NCBI RefSeq assembly: GCF_000387765.1
Contig: NZ_ARZA01000287.1
Span: 1-55,588 of the forward strand
Direction of reading: 5' to 3'
DNA: 55,588 nt
Origin: Caldisalinibacter kiritimatiensis
Lineage (GTDB): Bacteria; Bacillota; Clostridia; Tissierellales; Caldisalinibacteraceae
This document shows, piece by piece, positions 7,814 through 16,672 of the stretch. The translations under genes were made by a program, and so were the position numbers. Under the pieces are notes generated by a model that ran no database searches, was not told where the DNA came from, and saw only the letters and a program-made list of their open reading frames with translations. Every line of letters starts with the position of its first letter. Position 1 is the stretch's first letter.

Positions 7814-8950
7814 CTATTTTTTCGGGGGTCTTGGTCCATAGTATTGATAATAGTCTACCTTTATTTTACCGTTAAATAATTTTCTTTTCTTATCTGCTTT
7901 TTTTCCATATAATTTCTCAAAATTTTCATATGAAGTAAGTATGTAATTGGACCATGTTTTTTGTTTTCTAAATACTTTTCCCATTTCTTTATAAAGTCTT
8001 TCAACTTCTTTTTTCTCACCTAATCTTTCACCATACGGTGGATTAGTTATCATAACTCCATACTTTTCTTTTATGTTAATCTGAGTAGCATCTTGTACTT
8101 TAAACTCAATGCAATCATCAACGCCTGCATTAAAGGCATTTTCCTTTGCTATCTCTATTACTCCTTTGTTTATATCCGATGCCACAATATTTAATTCTAC
8201 ATCTTGATTTATCTGTTTTAATGCATCGACTCTAGCCTTTTTCCATACGTCCTTTCCTATTCTTGGCCACTTTTCTGAAGCAAAGCTTCTATGTAATCCT
8301 GGTGCTATATTTTTGCCAATCATAGCAGCCTCTATTGGTATTGTACCTGAACCACAAAATGGGTCTAATAGTAATCTATCCTTATTCCAATAGCTTAATT
8401 GAACTAATGCTGAAGCTAATGTTTCCTTAATAGGAGCTTCAGAAGCCTTAGGTCTATATCCTCTCTTATGTAATCCATCTCCACTTGTATCTATTGTTAA
8501 AGTAGCTACATCTTTAAGCAAAGCCACTTGAATTGTAAACTTAGGACCATCCTCTTTGAACCACTCTGTATTATACTTTGTCTTTAGTTTTTCAACTACA
8601 GCCTTTTTAACTATAGATTGACAATCTGGTACACTGTATAACTGTGATTTTACCGACTTACCTATAACTGTGAACTCGCCATCCTCTGTTATCCATTCAT
8701 CCCACGGTAGTGCTTTAGTTTTCTCAAATAATTCTTCAAAGGACAAAGCTTTAAATTCACCCATTTTAAGTAAAACTCTATCGGCAGACCTTAACCATAA
8801 ATTAGCCTTTGCTATATCTGACTCATCGCCGATAAAGGTCACTTTCCCATTTTCAACTTTTAAATCTTCATATCCTAAATTTAATAATTCTCTTTTTACA
8901 ACTGCTTCTAATCCAAAGGTTGTAGTTGCTATTAATTCAATTTTTCCCAT
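7814..8950 (-). CDS. THUMP-domain class I rRNA methyltransferase (RlmL/YpsC type)
   Basis: 378 aa. Residues 1-60 form the N-terminal ferredoxin-like part (LIATTTFGLEAVVKRELLNLG) and about 60-160 the THUMP RNA-binding domain. Residues about 165-378 hold the Rossmann methyltransferase with SAM motif DPFCGSGTIPIEAA and catalytic motif TNPPYGERLG (N6/N2-type). This is the Firmicute YpsC layout, corresponding to the N-terminal half of E. coli RlmL, which makes m2G2445 in 23S rRNA. The start ATG follows GGGAGAGATAAG. Monocistronic. Confidence 0.9.
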   Translation of the reverse strand: MGKIELIATTTFGLEAVVKRELLNLGYEDLKVENGKVTFIGDESDIAKANLWLRSADRVLLKMGEFKALSFEELFEKTKALPWDEWITEDGEFTVIGKSVKSQLYSVPDCQSIVKKAVVEKLKTKYNTEWFKEDGPKFTIQVALLKDVATLTIDTSGDGLHKRGYRPKASEAPIKETLASALVQLSYWNKDRLLLDPFCGSGTIPIEAAMIGKNIAPGLHRSFASEKWPRIGKDVWKKARVDALKQINQDVELNIVASDINKGVIEIAKENAFNAGVDDCIEFKVQDATQINIKEKYGVMITNPPYGERLGEKKEVERLYKEMGKVFRKQKTWSNYILTSYENFEKLYGKKADKKRKLFNGKIKVDYYQYYGPRPPKK

Positions 8951-9140
8951 CTTATCTCTCCCACTTTTATATTTGAATTTATTGTCTTTGTATATTGTAA
9001 CAAAAAAACATAGTTAATTCTATTAAATAACTTTCCACTATATATTTAATTTATTATTGATTTTTATGTTTTTACTAATACTTTGTGGGTATAAAAGTAA
9101 TAAATAAAGTCAAACCAAATACCAAGGGGGATATAAAATT

Positions 9141-9515
9141 ATGAAAAGTATAAGTGAATTTTTACAAACAGGAGATTGGAAAGGTGAAAAACACGTACCA
9201 GTTATAAATGTACCTGAAAACATAAAAGCTGATGAAGAATTTGAAATAAAGGTTTCAGTAGGTGATGAAATTAAACATCCTAATAAGGTTGAGCACCATA
9301 TAGCATGGATTAAAGTATTCTTCCATCCTGAAGGAAGTAAGTTCCCAGTTGAAATAGGAACATATAATTTCTCAGCACATGGTGAAGGAAGTATAGTTAA
9401 TGAACCTCACGTGACAACAAAAGTGACATTAAACAAATCAGGAACTATATATGCACTAAGCTATTGCAATCTTCATGGCTTATGGGAAAATAGCAAAGAA
9501 ATAACTGTTAAGTAA
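9141..9515 (+). CDS. Class II superoxide reductase (neelaredoxin)
   Basis: 124 aa, single-domain neelaredoxin-type protein that reduces superoxide to peroxide at a mononuclear Fe(His)4Cys site. Visible ligands are the His of EKHVP (residues about 17-21, with conserved Glu/Lys), His in KHPNKVEHHIAW (about 47-55), and the C-terminal Cys and His of YCNLHGLW (about 112-119). The N-terminal desulforedoxin domain of class I enzymes is absent. It fits an anaerobe defending against oxygen. ATG follows CAAGGGGGAT. A strong terminator follows the stop. Confidence 0.93.
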   Translation: MKSISEFLQTGDWKGEKHVPVINVPENIKADEEFEIKVSVGDEIKHPNKVEHHIAWIKVFFHPEGSKFPVEIGTYNFSAHGEGSIVNEPHVTTKVTLNKSGTIYALSYCNLHGLWENSKEITVK

Positions 9516-9534
9516 AAGTGGTAAAACCACTTTT
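9514..9534 (+). terminator. Intrinsic terminator of superoxide reductase gene
   Basis: AAAAGTGGT-AAA-ACCACTTTT stem overlapping the stop codon, ending in four T. Confidence 0.7.
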
Positions 9535-9652
9535 CAGGTACTAGTTATTTGGTACTGAGTACTAGCTTAAAAATAACTCAGTGTTGAATATACAGAAAAA
9601 TTCTATCGGGCTTTTAGGTTCTATAAATACTAATTAAATAAATATGCAAATT
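9535..9652. other. Gene-free, repeat-rich intergenic stretch
   Basis: No convincing gene is seen. The sequence holds imperfect repeats of GGTACT / TACTAG and a TAACTCAGT echo of ACTGAGT, which look like decayed hairpin elements. A second terminator follows at 9653. Confidence 0.4.
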
Positions 9653-9678
9653 GCGACCAAAACTGGTCGCTTTTTTTT
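9653..9678 (+). terminator. Strong intrinsic terminator
   Basis: GCGACCA-AAAC-TGGTCGC stem followed by eight T, about 140 nt after the superoxide reductase stop. It insulates the tyrS region. Confidence 0.85.
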
Positions 9679-9798
9679 ATGCATATCTCAATATAATCCA
9701 GTAAATCCTATACTATAATAAGAGTTAAATAATGCGTAGATTTTTTACTTCTACTAACTACTAACACATTAATATTGACGTTTTTAACCGTAATCACC

Positions 9799-9827
9799 TT
9801 GACAAAACTATATCTATATATTAGTAT
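9799..9827 (+). promoter_or_regulatory. Sigma-A promoter for T-box/tyrS
   Basis: TTGACA (9799-9804), 17-nt spacer, TAGTAT (9822-9827), just before the T-box leader. Confidence 0.75.
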
Positions 9828-9849
9828 TAAAAAAAAGTAAATATTAAAA

Positions 9850-10075
9850 CTATGAAGGAGCAAAGTAGCACTTTATGGTTACAATCCCAGAGAGCAGACT
9901 GGCTGGTGAAAAGTCTGCAGTACATAAAGCTGTGAATTACACTCCAGAGTTTCAATGTGAAAGCATTGCGTTTGCCACACGATAAAGTGGCTAAGAGGCA
10001 CCTTTAAGGTGTAAAGTAGGGTGGTACCACGGGTCTTCTCGTCCTTACAGGGATGAGTGGGCCCTTTTTATTTTT
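9850..10075 (+). promoter_or_regulatory. T-box riboswitch, tyrosine specifier
   Basis: The conserved T-box sequence AGGGTGGTACCACG lies at 10018-10031. It is followed by the terminator GGGTCTTCTCGTCC / GGGATGAGTGGGCCC and a T run (10031-10075). In stem I, GAATTACACTCC near 9934-9945 places UAC (9938-9940), a Tyr codon, just before the basal helix that pairs with GGAG near 9855. Uncharged tRNA-Tyr should stabilise the antiterminator and switch tyrS on. Confidence 0.93.
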
Positions 10076-10102
10076 TAGTTTACAAAAAAGGGAGGTAATA
10101 AA

Positions 10103-11329
10103 ATGGCTAATGTTTTTGATGTATTAAAGGAAAGAGGTTTTATTGAGCAAGCAACTCACGAAGAAGAAACTAGAGAATTATTAGGTAAAGAGCCTGTTAC
10201 ATTCTATATAGGATTTGACCCAACTGCAGACAGTTTACATTTAGGACATTTCATTCAAATTATGGTTATGATGCATATGCAAAGAGCAGGACACAAACCT
10301 ATTGCTTTAATAGGTGGAGGAACTGCTATGGTAGGTGACCCTACTGGTAAGACAGAAATGCGTAAAATGTTAACTCAAGAGCAAATAGATAAAAACGCTG
10401 AAGCATTGAAAAAACAAATATCTAAATACATAGATATAACAGATGATAAAGGTTATGTAGTAAATAATGCTGAATGGCTAAGAAACCTAAACTATATTGA
10501 ATTCTTAAGAGAAATCGGTAAACACTTCTCAGTAAACAGAATGCTTACAGCTGAATGCTTTAAAACACGTATGGAAAAGGGACTTTCGTTCCTAGAGTTC
10601 AACTACATGATTATGCAATCTTATGATTTCTTAGAATTATACAGAAAGTACAATTGTAGACTTGAATTAGGTGGAAATGACCAATGGTCTAACATCTTAG
10701 GTGGGGTAGATTTAGTTAGAAGACTTGAGCAGGACTCAGTATACGGACTAACATTTAAGCTTCTAACAACAAGCGAAGGTAAGAAAATGGGTAAAACTGA
10801 ATCTGGAGCTATTTGGATGGACCCTGATAAAACTTCACCTTATGATTTATATCAATACCTAAGAAATATAAACGATGCTGATGTTAAAAATACTTTAGCT
10901 TTATTAACTTTCCTTCCTATGGAAGAGGTTGAAAGACTAGGTTCATTAGAAGGTGCAGAAATAAATAAAGCTAAAGAAGTATTAGCTTATGAATTTACAA
11001 AAATAGTTCATGGAGAAGAAGAGGCTAAAAAAGCTCAAAAAGCCGCTAAAGCACTATTCAGCAAAGGAACAGATGCTGACTCGATTCCATTTACTGAAAT
11101 AGAAAAAGATAAATTTAAAGACGGAGTAACTCTATTAGACCTTTTATTAGAAGTGGGTCTTACTTCATCTAAGAGTGAAGGAAGACGTCTAGCGCAGCAA
11201 GGTGGAATATATGTTAATAATGAGAGAGTAAAAGACTACTGTGCAGTTATAAAATTAGAAGACTTTGAAGATGATAAGTTAATGTTAAGAAAGGGTAAAA
11301 AGAAATATCATCAAATTAGATTAGTATAA
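10103..11329 (+). CDS. tyrS: Tyrosyl-tRNA synthetase
   Basis: 408 aa, normal length. It charges tRNA-Tyr. The class I HIGH motif is HLGH (residues 46-49, in [12 protein letters not shown]), and the KMSKS loop is KKMGKT with flanking SEG. Tyr-binding features are YIGFDPTAD and QSYDF. The C-terminal 65 residues form an S4 RNA-binding domain ([22 protein letters not shown]). ATG follows GGGAGGT. It is controlled by the T-box upstream and closed by a terminator at 11331. Confidence 0.97.
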   Translation: MANVFDVLKERGFIEQATHEEETRELLGKEPVTFYIGFDPTADSLHLGHFIQIMVMMHMQRAGHKPIALIGGGTAMVGDPTGKTEMRKMLTQEQIDKNAEALKKQISKYIDITDDKGYVVNNAEWLRNLNYIEFLREIGKHFSVNRMLTAECFKTRMEKGLSFLEFNYMIMQSYDFLELYRKYNCRLELGGNDQWSNILGGVDLVRRLEQDSVYGLTFKLLTTSEGKKMGKTESGAIWMDPDKTSPYDLYQYLRNINDADVKNTLALLTFLPMEEVERLGSLEGAEINKAKEVLAYEFTKIVHGEEEAKKAQKAAKALFSKGTDADSIPFTEIEKDKFKDGVTLLDLLLEVGLTSSKSEGRRLAQQGGIYVNNERVKDYCAVIKLEDFEDDKLMLRKGKKKYHQIRLV

Positions 11330-11330
11330 T

Positions 11331-11361
11331 GAAAAGCAGCTTACTTTAAAAGCTGCTTTTC
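11331..11361. terminator. Terminator between convergent tyrS and fRMsr genes
   Basis: GAAAAGCAGCTT / AAGCTGCTTTTC 12-bp stem with T run on the plus strand. It abuts the stop of the convergent gene. Confidence 0.85.
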
Positions 11362-11871
11362 TTAAATTACCTTACTCCAATCCATATATTTATTTAAAGT
11401 ATCTACAAACTTTTCAAGATATAAAGCATCCTCTTTATCAAATCTATTTAATATAGGACTATCTATATCCAATACCCCTACTAATTTTTCATTTTTCACT
11501 ATTGGTATAACAATTTCAGATTTTGAAGCAGAATCACAAGCTATATGACCTTCAAACTTATTTACATCCTCAACAACTTGTGTCTTTAACTCTTTAGCAG
11601 CAGTACCACAAACTCCTTTACCTATTTGAATATGTGTACACGCTGGTTTCCCTTGAAATGGACCTAATACAAGCTCTCCGTTTTTGTAAAGATAAAATCC
11701 AGCCCAGTTAATATCTTCTAATAGCAGCCATAAAAGAGCTGAAGCATTTGAGAGATTTGCTAACCAGTCAGATTCTTCACAAATCAAACCTGTTAATTTC
11801 AAGTTTAAATAATTATAAAACTTTTTCTTGTCATCTGTTTGTATCTTTTTTATTTGTTGCACTCCCCTCAT
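11362..11871 (-). CDS. msrC: Free methionine-(R)-sulfoxide reductase (GAF type)
   Basis: 169 aa GAF-fold enzyme that reduces free Met-R-sulfoxide. The three cysteines of the family are C78 (GKPACTH), C88 (GKGVCGTA) and C112 (HIACDS). Their spacing (10 and 24) is the same as in the E. coli enzyme. NWAGFYL and VGVLDIDSP are further family signatures. The start is uncertain: ATG 11871 is too close to GGGAAGG, while GTG at 11862 is spaced well. A GTG start would give 166 aa. Oxidative-damage repair fits the nearby superoxide reductase. Confidence 0.9.
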   Translation of the reverse strand: MRGVQQIKKIQTDDKKKFYNYLNLKLTGLICEESDWLANLSNASALLWLLLEDINWAGFYLYKNGELVLGPFQGKPACTHIQIGKGVCGTAAKELKTQVVEDVNKFEGHIACDSASKSEIVIPIVKNEKLVGVLDIDSPILNRFDKEDALYLEKFVDTLNKYMDWSKVI

Positions 11872-11948
11872 CCTTCCCTATTGTTAATTTTGTGTATATT
11901 ATAATATTAACTTGTATTATCTTCAACTGGATTGTATAGTTTATATTC

Positions 11949-12566
11949 TTAAATATTATAAACAGTATCAATAAAGTTCTTAGTAATTCTAGCTGTCATT
12001 CCCCATATAATGTAGTCTTGATATTGATAAAAATAAACAGGATATTTTCCAGTTCTCCACTTATATTGTCTTCCTTCTGGTATTAAATAAAAAGGAAAAT
12101 CCTCTTCTACATCTACTTTTATTTTTATTTTATGTAACTTAGGTGTATTATTTTTAAAATACTCTATAGGCACTGTAAATACTTTATGTACCTCATCTTT
12201 ATTTAAATTCATATCCTTTATATCAATGTCTTCTAATACACCTAAAAATGGATGAAGTGAAAAATTATATGGTGTTACTACATAATCTAACTCTCCTATT
12301 ATTTTAATCTTATCTATGTCAATCCCTAATTCTTCATAGGTTTCTCTAATTGCAGCTTCTTGTAATCCCTCTCCCTGCTCTACCCTTCCACCAGGAAAGC
12401 ACACTTCCCCCGGTTGAACATCAAGGTCATAAGCTCTTACTTGATACAATATATGTAGTTGGTTGTCGACTTTTATAAGAGGTAGCAAAACTGCGTATTT
12501 AGCGTTTATTCCTAGTTCTTTAGGCTCTCTATTTTTTATTTTTGCTTCTATGTATTGTAAGTCCAA
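11949..12566 (-). CDS. Nudix hydrolase, CoA-pyrophosphatase type
   Basis: 205 aa. The full Nudix box runs from G60 to I82: GRVEQGE, then RETYEELGI with all of G, E, R, E, E, E and G in place. It is preceded by PGEVCFPGG, the extra signature of the NUDT7/YeaB group that splits CoA into phosphopantetheine and 3',5'-ADP. The start is a TTG behind AGGTGAT. It is followed 78 nt later by the fRMsr gene on the same strand, so the two may share a transcript. Substrate is inferred from the family signature. Confidence 0.88.
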   Translation of the reverse strand: MDLQYIEAKIKNREPKELGINAKYAVLLPLIKVDNQLHILYQVRAYDLDVQPGEVCFPGGRVEQGEGLQEAAIRETYEELGIDIDKIKIIGELDYVVTPYNFSLHPFLGVLEDIDIKDMNLNKDEVHKVFTVPIEYFKNNTPKLHKIKIKVDVEEDFPFYLIPEGRQYKWRTGKYPVYFYQYQDYIIWGMTARITKNFIDTVYNI

Positions 12567-12655
12567 ATCTAATCACCTGCTTGTTTTCATTTTTATTTAT
12601 ATTTTATCGTAAGTTTATATATTATGTAAAAGAAAATAAAAATAATTTTTAAACA

Positions 12656-12681
12656 GTTGATAGACGAGGGCGTCTATCAAC
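12656..12681. repeat. Perfect inverted repeat (hairpin)
   Basis: GTTGATAGACG-AGGG-CGTCTATCAAC, an 11-bp perfect stem with a 4-nt loop, lies between the Nudix gene and yfcC. It has no adjacent T run. It may be a back-up terminator for yfcC or an intergenic repeat. Confidence 0.6.
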
Positions 12682-12816
12682 AACATAATTTAGAATCAAA
12701 TGTATTCATCTTGAGTATTTTTAATTTAATGAGCCTCTAGTTTATTCAAAACTACCTTAATTTTCAATTTTACATTTTAAATTTTTAATTTATATACGCT
12801 CACGTCCCTAAATAAA

Positions 12817-12848
12817 AAGGCCGTTGACCTTCATAGTCAACAGCCCTT
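12817..12848 (-). terminator. Intrinsic terminator of yfcC
   Basis: AAGGCCGTTGAC / GTCAACAGCCCTT stem with T run on the minus strand, 10 nt past the stop. Confidence 0.8.
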
Positions 12849-12857
12849 CTTTTCACA

Positions 12858-14387
12858 TTAATTAAATCCTATTAATGCTGCAACAATTACAAATACTGAA
12901 CCTAATACGAATAAAATACCTTGAAATTTGATTTGCCATTTAGCCCATTTACCCCAGTCAAGCTTTGCAACACCTAATACTCCCATCAAACAGCCTGATG
13001 TAGGAACTATTAAGTTAGTAAATCCATCACCTAATTGATAAGCTAATACAGCAACCTGTCTAGTTACACCAACTATATCGGCAAGTGGTGCCATAAGTGG
13101 CATAACTAATGCAGCCTGACCTGAACCTGATACTACAAAGAAATTAAATATTGATTGGAATAAATACATAAACCAAGCTGATACTGCAGATGGTAATGAG
13201 CCAACAGCATTACCTATTGAATGAAGTATAGTGTTTAATACAGTTGGTTCACCAGGATTTGTACCACCAAGAACTAATATAATACCATTTGCCATACCAA
13301 CTACTAATGCAGCTCCTACTAGGTCCTTAGCTCCATCCCTAAATGATGTAGCTATATCGTTTAAAGTCATATCATTTAACTTAAATATAACACCTATTAT
13401 ACCTGCAACTAATCCCATGATAAAGAATTGACTAGCTATAGAAGGTATATAATATGCATGTTTAACTACTCCCCAAACTACCCAAATTACACCAAGTAAA
13501 ATTGTTAATAATACTAATGCATGACCTAACTCAAATTTTACATCAATATGTTCTTTACCTTTGAAGTCCTCTCTATAAAATGCATCTGATTCATAAGAAA
13601 CTGATTTAGTAAGGTCTTTCTTAATCTTTTTAGCATAAATCCATGTGTAAGTGATACCAACTACAGTAAAGAATATCCACATGATAAATCTAAACCAGAA
13701 ACCTGACATTACAGGTACTCCTGAAACCCCTTGAGCTATAGCTACACCAAATGGGTTTTGCCATGAAGTTGCAAATCCAATTTGTGTGGCAACATAAGTA
13801 ATCATAATACCAGTTATAGCATCATATCCCATTGCAATAACTATAGGTACAACAATCATTGCAAATGGTATAGCCTCTTCGCCCATTCCAAAGATTGCTC
13901 CACCAGCTGAGAATAAAAGGAAGAGTATAGGAATTATTAGTGATTCTTTACCTTGTGTCTTCTTTATCATCGATAAAATTCCAGCTTCCACTGCTCCAGT
14001 CCTCAAAATAATACCGAAGGCTCCACCGATAACTAGAATAAATGCTACTACACCTACTGCTGTCCCCCATTTACTTCCACTTGCTAATCCTTCAAATGCA
14101 TAGTTCAATGCACCTACGCCACCAAATGGTTTAAATAAACCGACACCTTCTTTAACAGGGTTACCGTTTTCATTGGTTACAATCCTAAAACTTTCAGGTA
14201 TTGGTACGGTTCTAGTGTCTTCTGAACCATCTGCCTTTTGGAATGTAACTTCTTGAGTATCAAACTGTCCAAGCGGTACTAAATAAGTTAATAGTGCAGC
14301 AAATAAAACTACAAAGAAAATAATTACATAAGTATCTGGTGTCCTAAAACTTCTGGATTTTTTTTCTTTTTTTACTTCTGTTGACAT
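12858..14387 (-). CDS. yfcC: YfcC/DcuC-family carrier
   Basis: 509 aa, about 12 membrane segments, beginning SFRTPDTYVIIFFVVLFAAL. It belongs to the C4-dicarboxylate anaerobic carrier superfamily, YfcC branch. Signatures are FGMGEEAIPFA and QSIFNFFVVSGSGQAALVMP. Family members are annotated as amino-acid or dicarboxylate carriers, but few have been tested. The gene has a textbook sigma-54 promoter and lies next to a sigma-54 activator and iadA, so uptake of aspartate, isoaspartyl dipeptides or a related product is the likely job. The start ATG follows AAAGGGGGATTAGTTA. Single-gene transcript closed by its own terminator. Confidence 0.88.
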   Translation of the reverse strand: MSTEVKKEKKSRSFRTPDTYVIIFFVVLFAALLTYLVPLGQFDTQEVTFQKADGSEDTRTVPIPESFRIVTNENGNPVKEGVGLFKPFGGVGALNYAFEGLASGSKWGTAVGVVAFILVIGGAFGIILRTGAVEAGILSMIKKTQGKESLIIPILFLLFSAGGAIFGMGEEAIPFAMIVVPIVIAMGYDAITGIMITYVATQIGFATSWQNPFGVAIAQGVSGVPVMSGFWFRFIMWIFFTVVGITYTWIYAKKIKKDLTKSVSYESDAFYREDFKGKEHIDVKFELGHALVLLTILLGVIWVVWGVVKHAYYIPSIASQFFIMGLVAGIIGVIFKLNDMTLNDIATSFRDGAKDLVGAALVVGMANGIILVLGGTNPGEPTVLNTILHSIGNAVGSLPSAVSAWFMYLFQSIFNFFVVSGSGQAALVMPLMAPLADIVGVTRQVAVLAYQLGDGFTNLIVPTSGCLMGVLGVAKLDWGKWAKWQIKFQGILFVLGSVFVIVAALIGFN

Positions 14388-14434
14388 TAACTAATCCCCC
14401 TTTTAATTTTTATATTGATTGCACTTTAATATAG

Positions 14435-14452
14435 TTGCAATATATATGCCAA
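14435..14452 (-). promoter_or_regulatory. Sigma-54 promoter of yfcC
   Basis: The minus strand reads TGGCATATATATTGCA. The GG and GC dinucleotides are separated by exactly 10 nt as required for -24/-12 promoters. It lies about 50 nt before the yfcC start. Confidence 0.88.
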
Positions 14453-14506
14453 ATATTCACAGGGGAATTTTATGATTCTTCTAATGGTTTAGGCTATTCT
14501 TGGCTT

Positions 14507-14525
14507 TTTAATGGTAACCATTAAA
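14507..14525. promoter_or_regulatory. Candidate activator-binding site (UAS) for yfcC
   Basis: The inverted repeat TTTAATGG-TAA-CCATTAAA lies about 55 nt upstream of the -24 element. A half site TAATGG is seen at about 14482. The same ATGG/CCAT words recur upstream of iadA. Confidence 0.65.
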
Positions 14526-14532
14526 TTATAAA

Positions 14533-16575
14533 CTATGTCATTAAACCCATTATAACCTCTTCTCCCTTATTACTTAAAATGGTTCCGTGTTTACCCTTTT
14601 TCTTAATAATCAATCCCATTCTTTCAAGTTTATTCAATCTACTTCTCATTTGATATTTAGTCATTTCATACTTTGTATATTTAGTTTCCTTTGCAAGCTT
14701 TTCTCTACCTACAATTTCTCCTTTTTTACTAAACTGATATATTTTTTCTAATATGAACTTAAGCTCATCTGTTAATTCTTCTTGATTTAATATACTATCC
14801 CTTTGTATATCCTTTAATTCTCTTTTAAAAAATCCTCTATCTGGTATATCTTTTAATGTTAAAGTATTTCCTTCTCTTACAGCCAACATATAACTTAAAG
14901 TATTCTTTAACTCACGTACATTTCCGTACCAATCATATTTTAGAAGTTCTTTTATTACTTCATCACTAATTTTTATATTTTCAGTTGTTTCAATTTTAAT
15001 AAAATAATTCATTAATTCAATTAAATCTTCTTTTCTTTCTCTTAAAGGCGGTATCTTCAAATAGCCCATTTTAAGTCTATAATATAAGTCTTCTCTAAAT
15101 TTTCTCTCGTTCACCATATTGACTAAATCTTTATTAGTAGCTGCTATTACTCGTACATCTACAGACTTTATTTCTGTACCTCCTATTCTCATAACTTCTT
15201 TTTCTTGTAAAACCCTCAATAATCTAGTCTGTACTTTCATAGATATATCTCCTATTTCGTCTAAAAATATAGTTCCTCCGTCGGCTTGTTCAAATAATCC
15301 TGCTTTTCCCCCTTTTTTAGCTCCTGTAAATGCACCCTCTTCATAGCCAAACAATTCACTTTCAATAAGCTCATCAGGTAATGCACTAAAATTTACAGCT
15401 AAAAATGGTCCTTGTTTACGCCTTGATTCATTATGTATAGCACTGGCAAATAACTCCTTACCCGTTCCACTTTCACCTTCAATTAGAATAGTCAAATCTG
15501 ATTTAGCTAATTTTTTAGCAATACCCTTTACTCTATTAATCTTAAAACTCTTACCTATTATGTCATCAAAAGAATACTTAGCAAAATAGCCTCGATTTAT
15601 TAATTCCCTTCTAAGTTTATTACTCTTTTCTATTGTCTCCTTTGCATTTTTAAATGTAGCTACTATTGAATTGTTTTCAGGAAGTTGAAACTTATTTACT
15701 ACTACTTCTACTCCATCAATGTCAATAACTCTTTCTTCTTCTAGTTCTTTATTCATCAAAAATGTTAATAGTTTTTTATTATATATGACATCTTTTATAC
15801 TTCTTCCTATTACTTTAGGATAAGCTAAGTTCAGAATCTTCTTTAAATTTTCATTAAAAACACTTATAATTCCATTAACATCATACACTAGTAATCCATC
15901 ATTTAGTCCGTTTATAACTAAGCTTAAATGCTCATTTAAATCTGAAATTTCATTAGTCGATAAAGCTATTCTTTTAGACATATCTATAATCTTTTGAAGA
16001 TATTTTTGTGAAAACTGTCCTGCTTTTTGGTCTAAGATTCCTAATTTATTTAATATCTTTGTAATTGTAATAAAGTCCATTAATCTAGGGCCTATATCAT
16101 AGACCTTTTTAACAAATTTAGGTACTTTATCTGCTTCTCCAGGAGTTATAGCTATATCTACTTTTTTTACTGGTTCTTTTTTTCCTGGGTAATAAGGTAT
16201 ATACTTTATATAATCAATACCTAAATCTTTTAATATCTCTATTCCTTCATATACAGTTTCTTTTACATCATTTACAAATAAAACTTCAGTATTTCTAGGA
16301 AGTAAAACAATCTGGTCGATGTGGTCATAGCTTAGTGTCCTCTCTGACACAATCATTTCACAATTTGTATCTAATAAATTAGCTTCTATAAGCTCTTCCT
16401 TTACTAAATAACTAGATAATATCACCAATTCATCAGATATCACATGGTCTATCCCTTCGTCAATAGCGTAGCTTTTAATATCTGCTATATCATATAAGTA
16501 TTCCTTTAATTGAGCAACTAAAACTTTTCTCGTCATCTCACTACCAGTAACAAGAGTTATACTCTTCATCCCCAC
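14533..16575 (-). CDS. Sigma-54-dependent transcriptional activator
   Basis: 680 aa. Residues 1-170 are an N-terminal sensory region resembling PrpR_N-type domains (ALSTNEISD linker follows), and about 205-315 form a PAS domain (GLNDGLLVYDVNGIISVFN). Residues about 340-570 are the AAA+ domain with Walker A GESGTGKE, the sigma-54 contact loop GAFTGAKKGG, Walker B FLDEIGD and arginine-finger region REDLYYRL. The C-terminus (about 605-680) is a winged-helix-like region (SRLNKLERMGLIIKKKGKHGT), not a usual Fis-type HTH. It lies between iadA and yfcC, both with sigma-54 promoters, so these are its likely targets. The start is taken as GTG 16575 after GGGGGGATAAAT; ATG at 16569 is possible. Confidence 0.92.
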   Translation of the reverse strand: MGMKSITLVTGSEMTRKVLVAQLKEYLYDIADIKSYAIDEGIDHVISDELVILSSYLVKEELIEANLLDTNCEMIVSERTLSYDHIDQIVLLPRNTEVLFVNDVKETVYEGIEILKDLGIDYIKYIPYYPGKKEPVKKVDIAITPGEADKVPKFVKKVYDIGPRLMDFITITKILNKLGILDQKAGQFSQKYLQKIIDMSKRIALSTNEISDLNEHLSLVINGLNDGLLVYDVNGIISVFNENLKKILNLAYPKVIGRSIKDVIYNKKLLTFLMNKELEEERVIDIDGVEVVVNKFQLPENNSIVATFKNAKETIEKSNKLRRELINRGYFAKYSFDDIIGKSFKINRVKGIAKKLAKSDLTILIEGESGTGKELFASAIHNESRRKQGPFLAVNFSALPDELIESELFGYEEGAFTGAKKGGKAGLFEQADGGTIFLDEIGDISMKVQTRLLRVLQEKEVMRIGGTEIKSVDVRVIAATNKDLVNMVNERKFREDLYYRLKMGYLKIPPLRERKEDLIELMNYFIKIETTENIKISDEVIKELLKYDWYGNVRELKNTLSYMLAVREGNTLTLKDIPDRGFFKRELKDIQRDSILNQEELTDELKFILEKIYQFSKKGEIVGREKLAKETKYTKYEMTKYQMRSRLNKLERMGLIIKKKGKHGTILSNKGEEVIMGLMT

Positions 16576-16626
16576 ATTTATCCCCCCAACTCTTATTACA
16601 TATAATTCTATTCAAAAAGGAAAAAG

Positions 16627-16655
16627 TCCTTTTTTCTATAAACTAGAAAAAAGGA
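16627..16655 (-). terminator. Intrinsic terminator of iadA
   Basis: TCCTTTTTTCTA / TAGAAAAAAGGA stem, loop of 5, followed on the minus strand by a T run. It separates iadA from the regulator gene. Confidence 0.8.
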
Positions 16656-16672
16656 TTTTATAACAATTTATA

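Noticed and set aside
7591-7839. Minus-strand frame overlapping the MATE gene end
   Set aside because: It crosses the terminator and lies wholly antisense to a conserved transporter.
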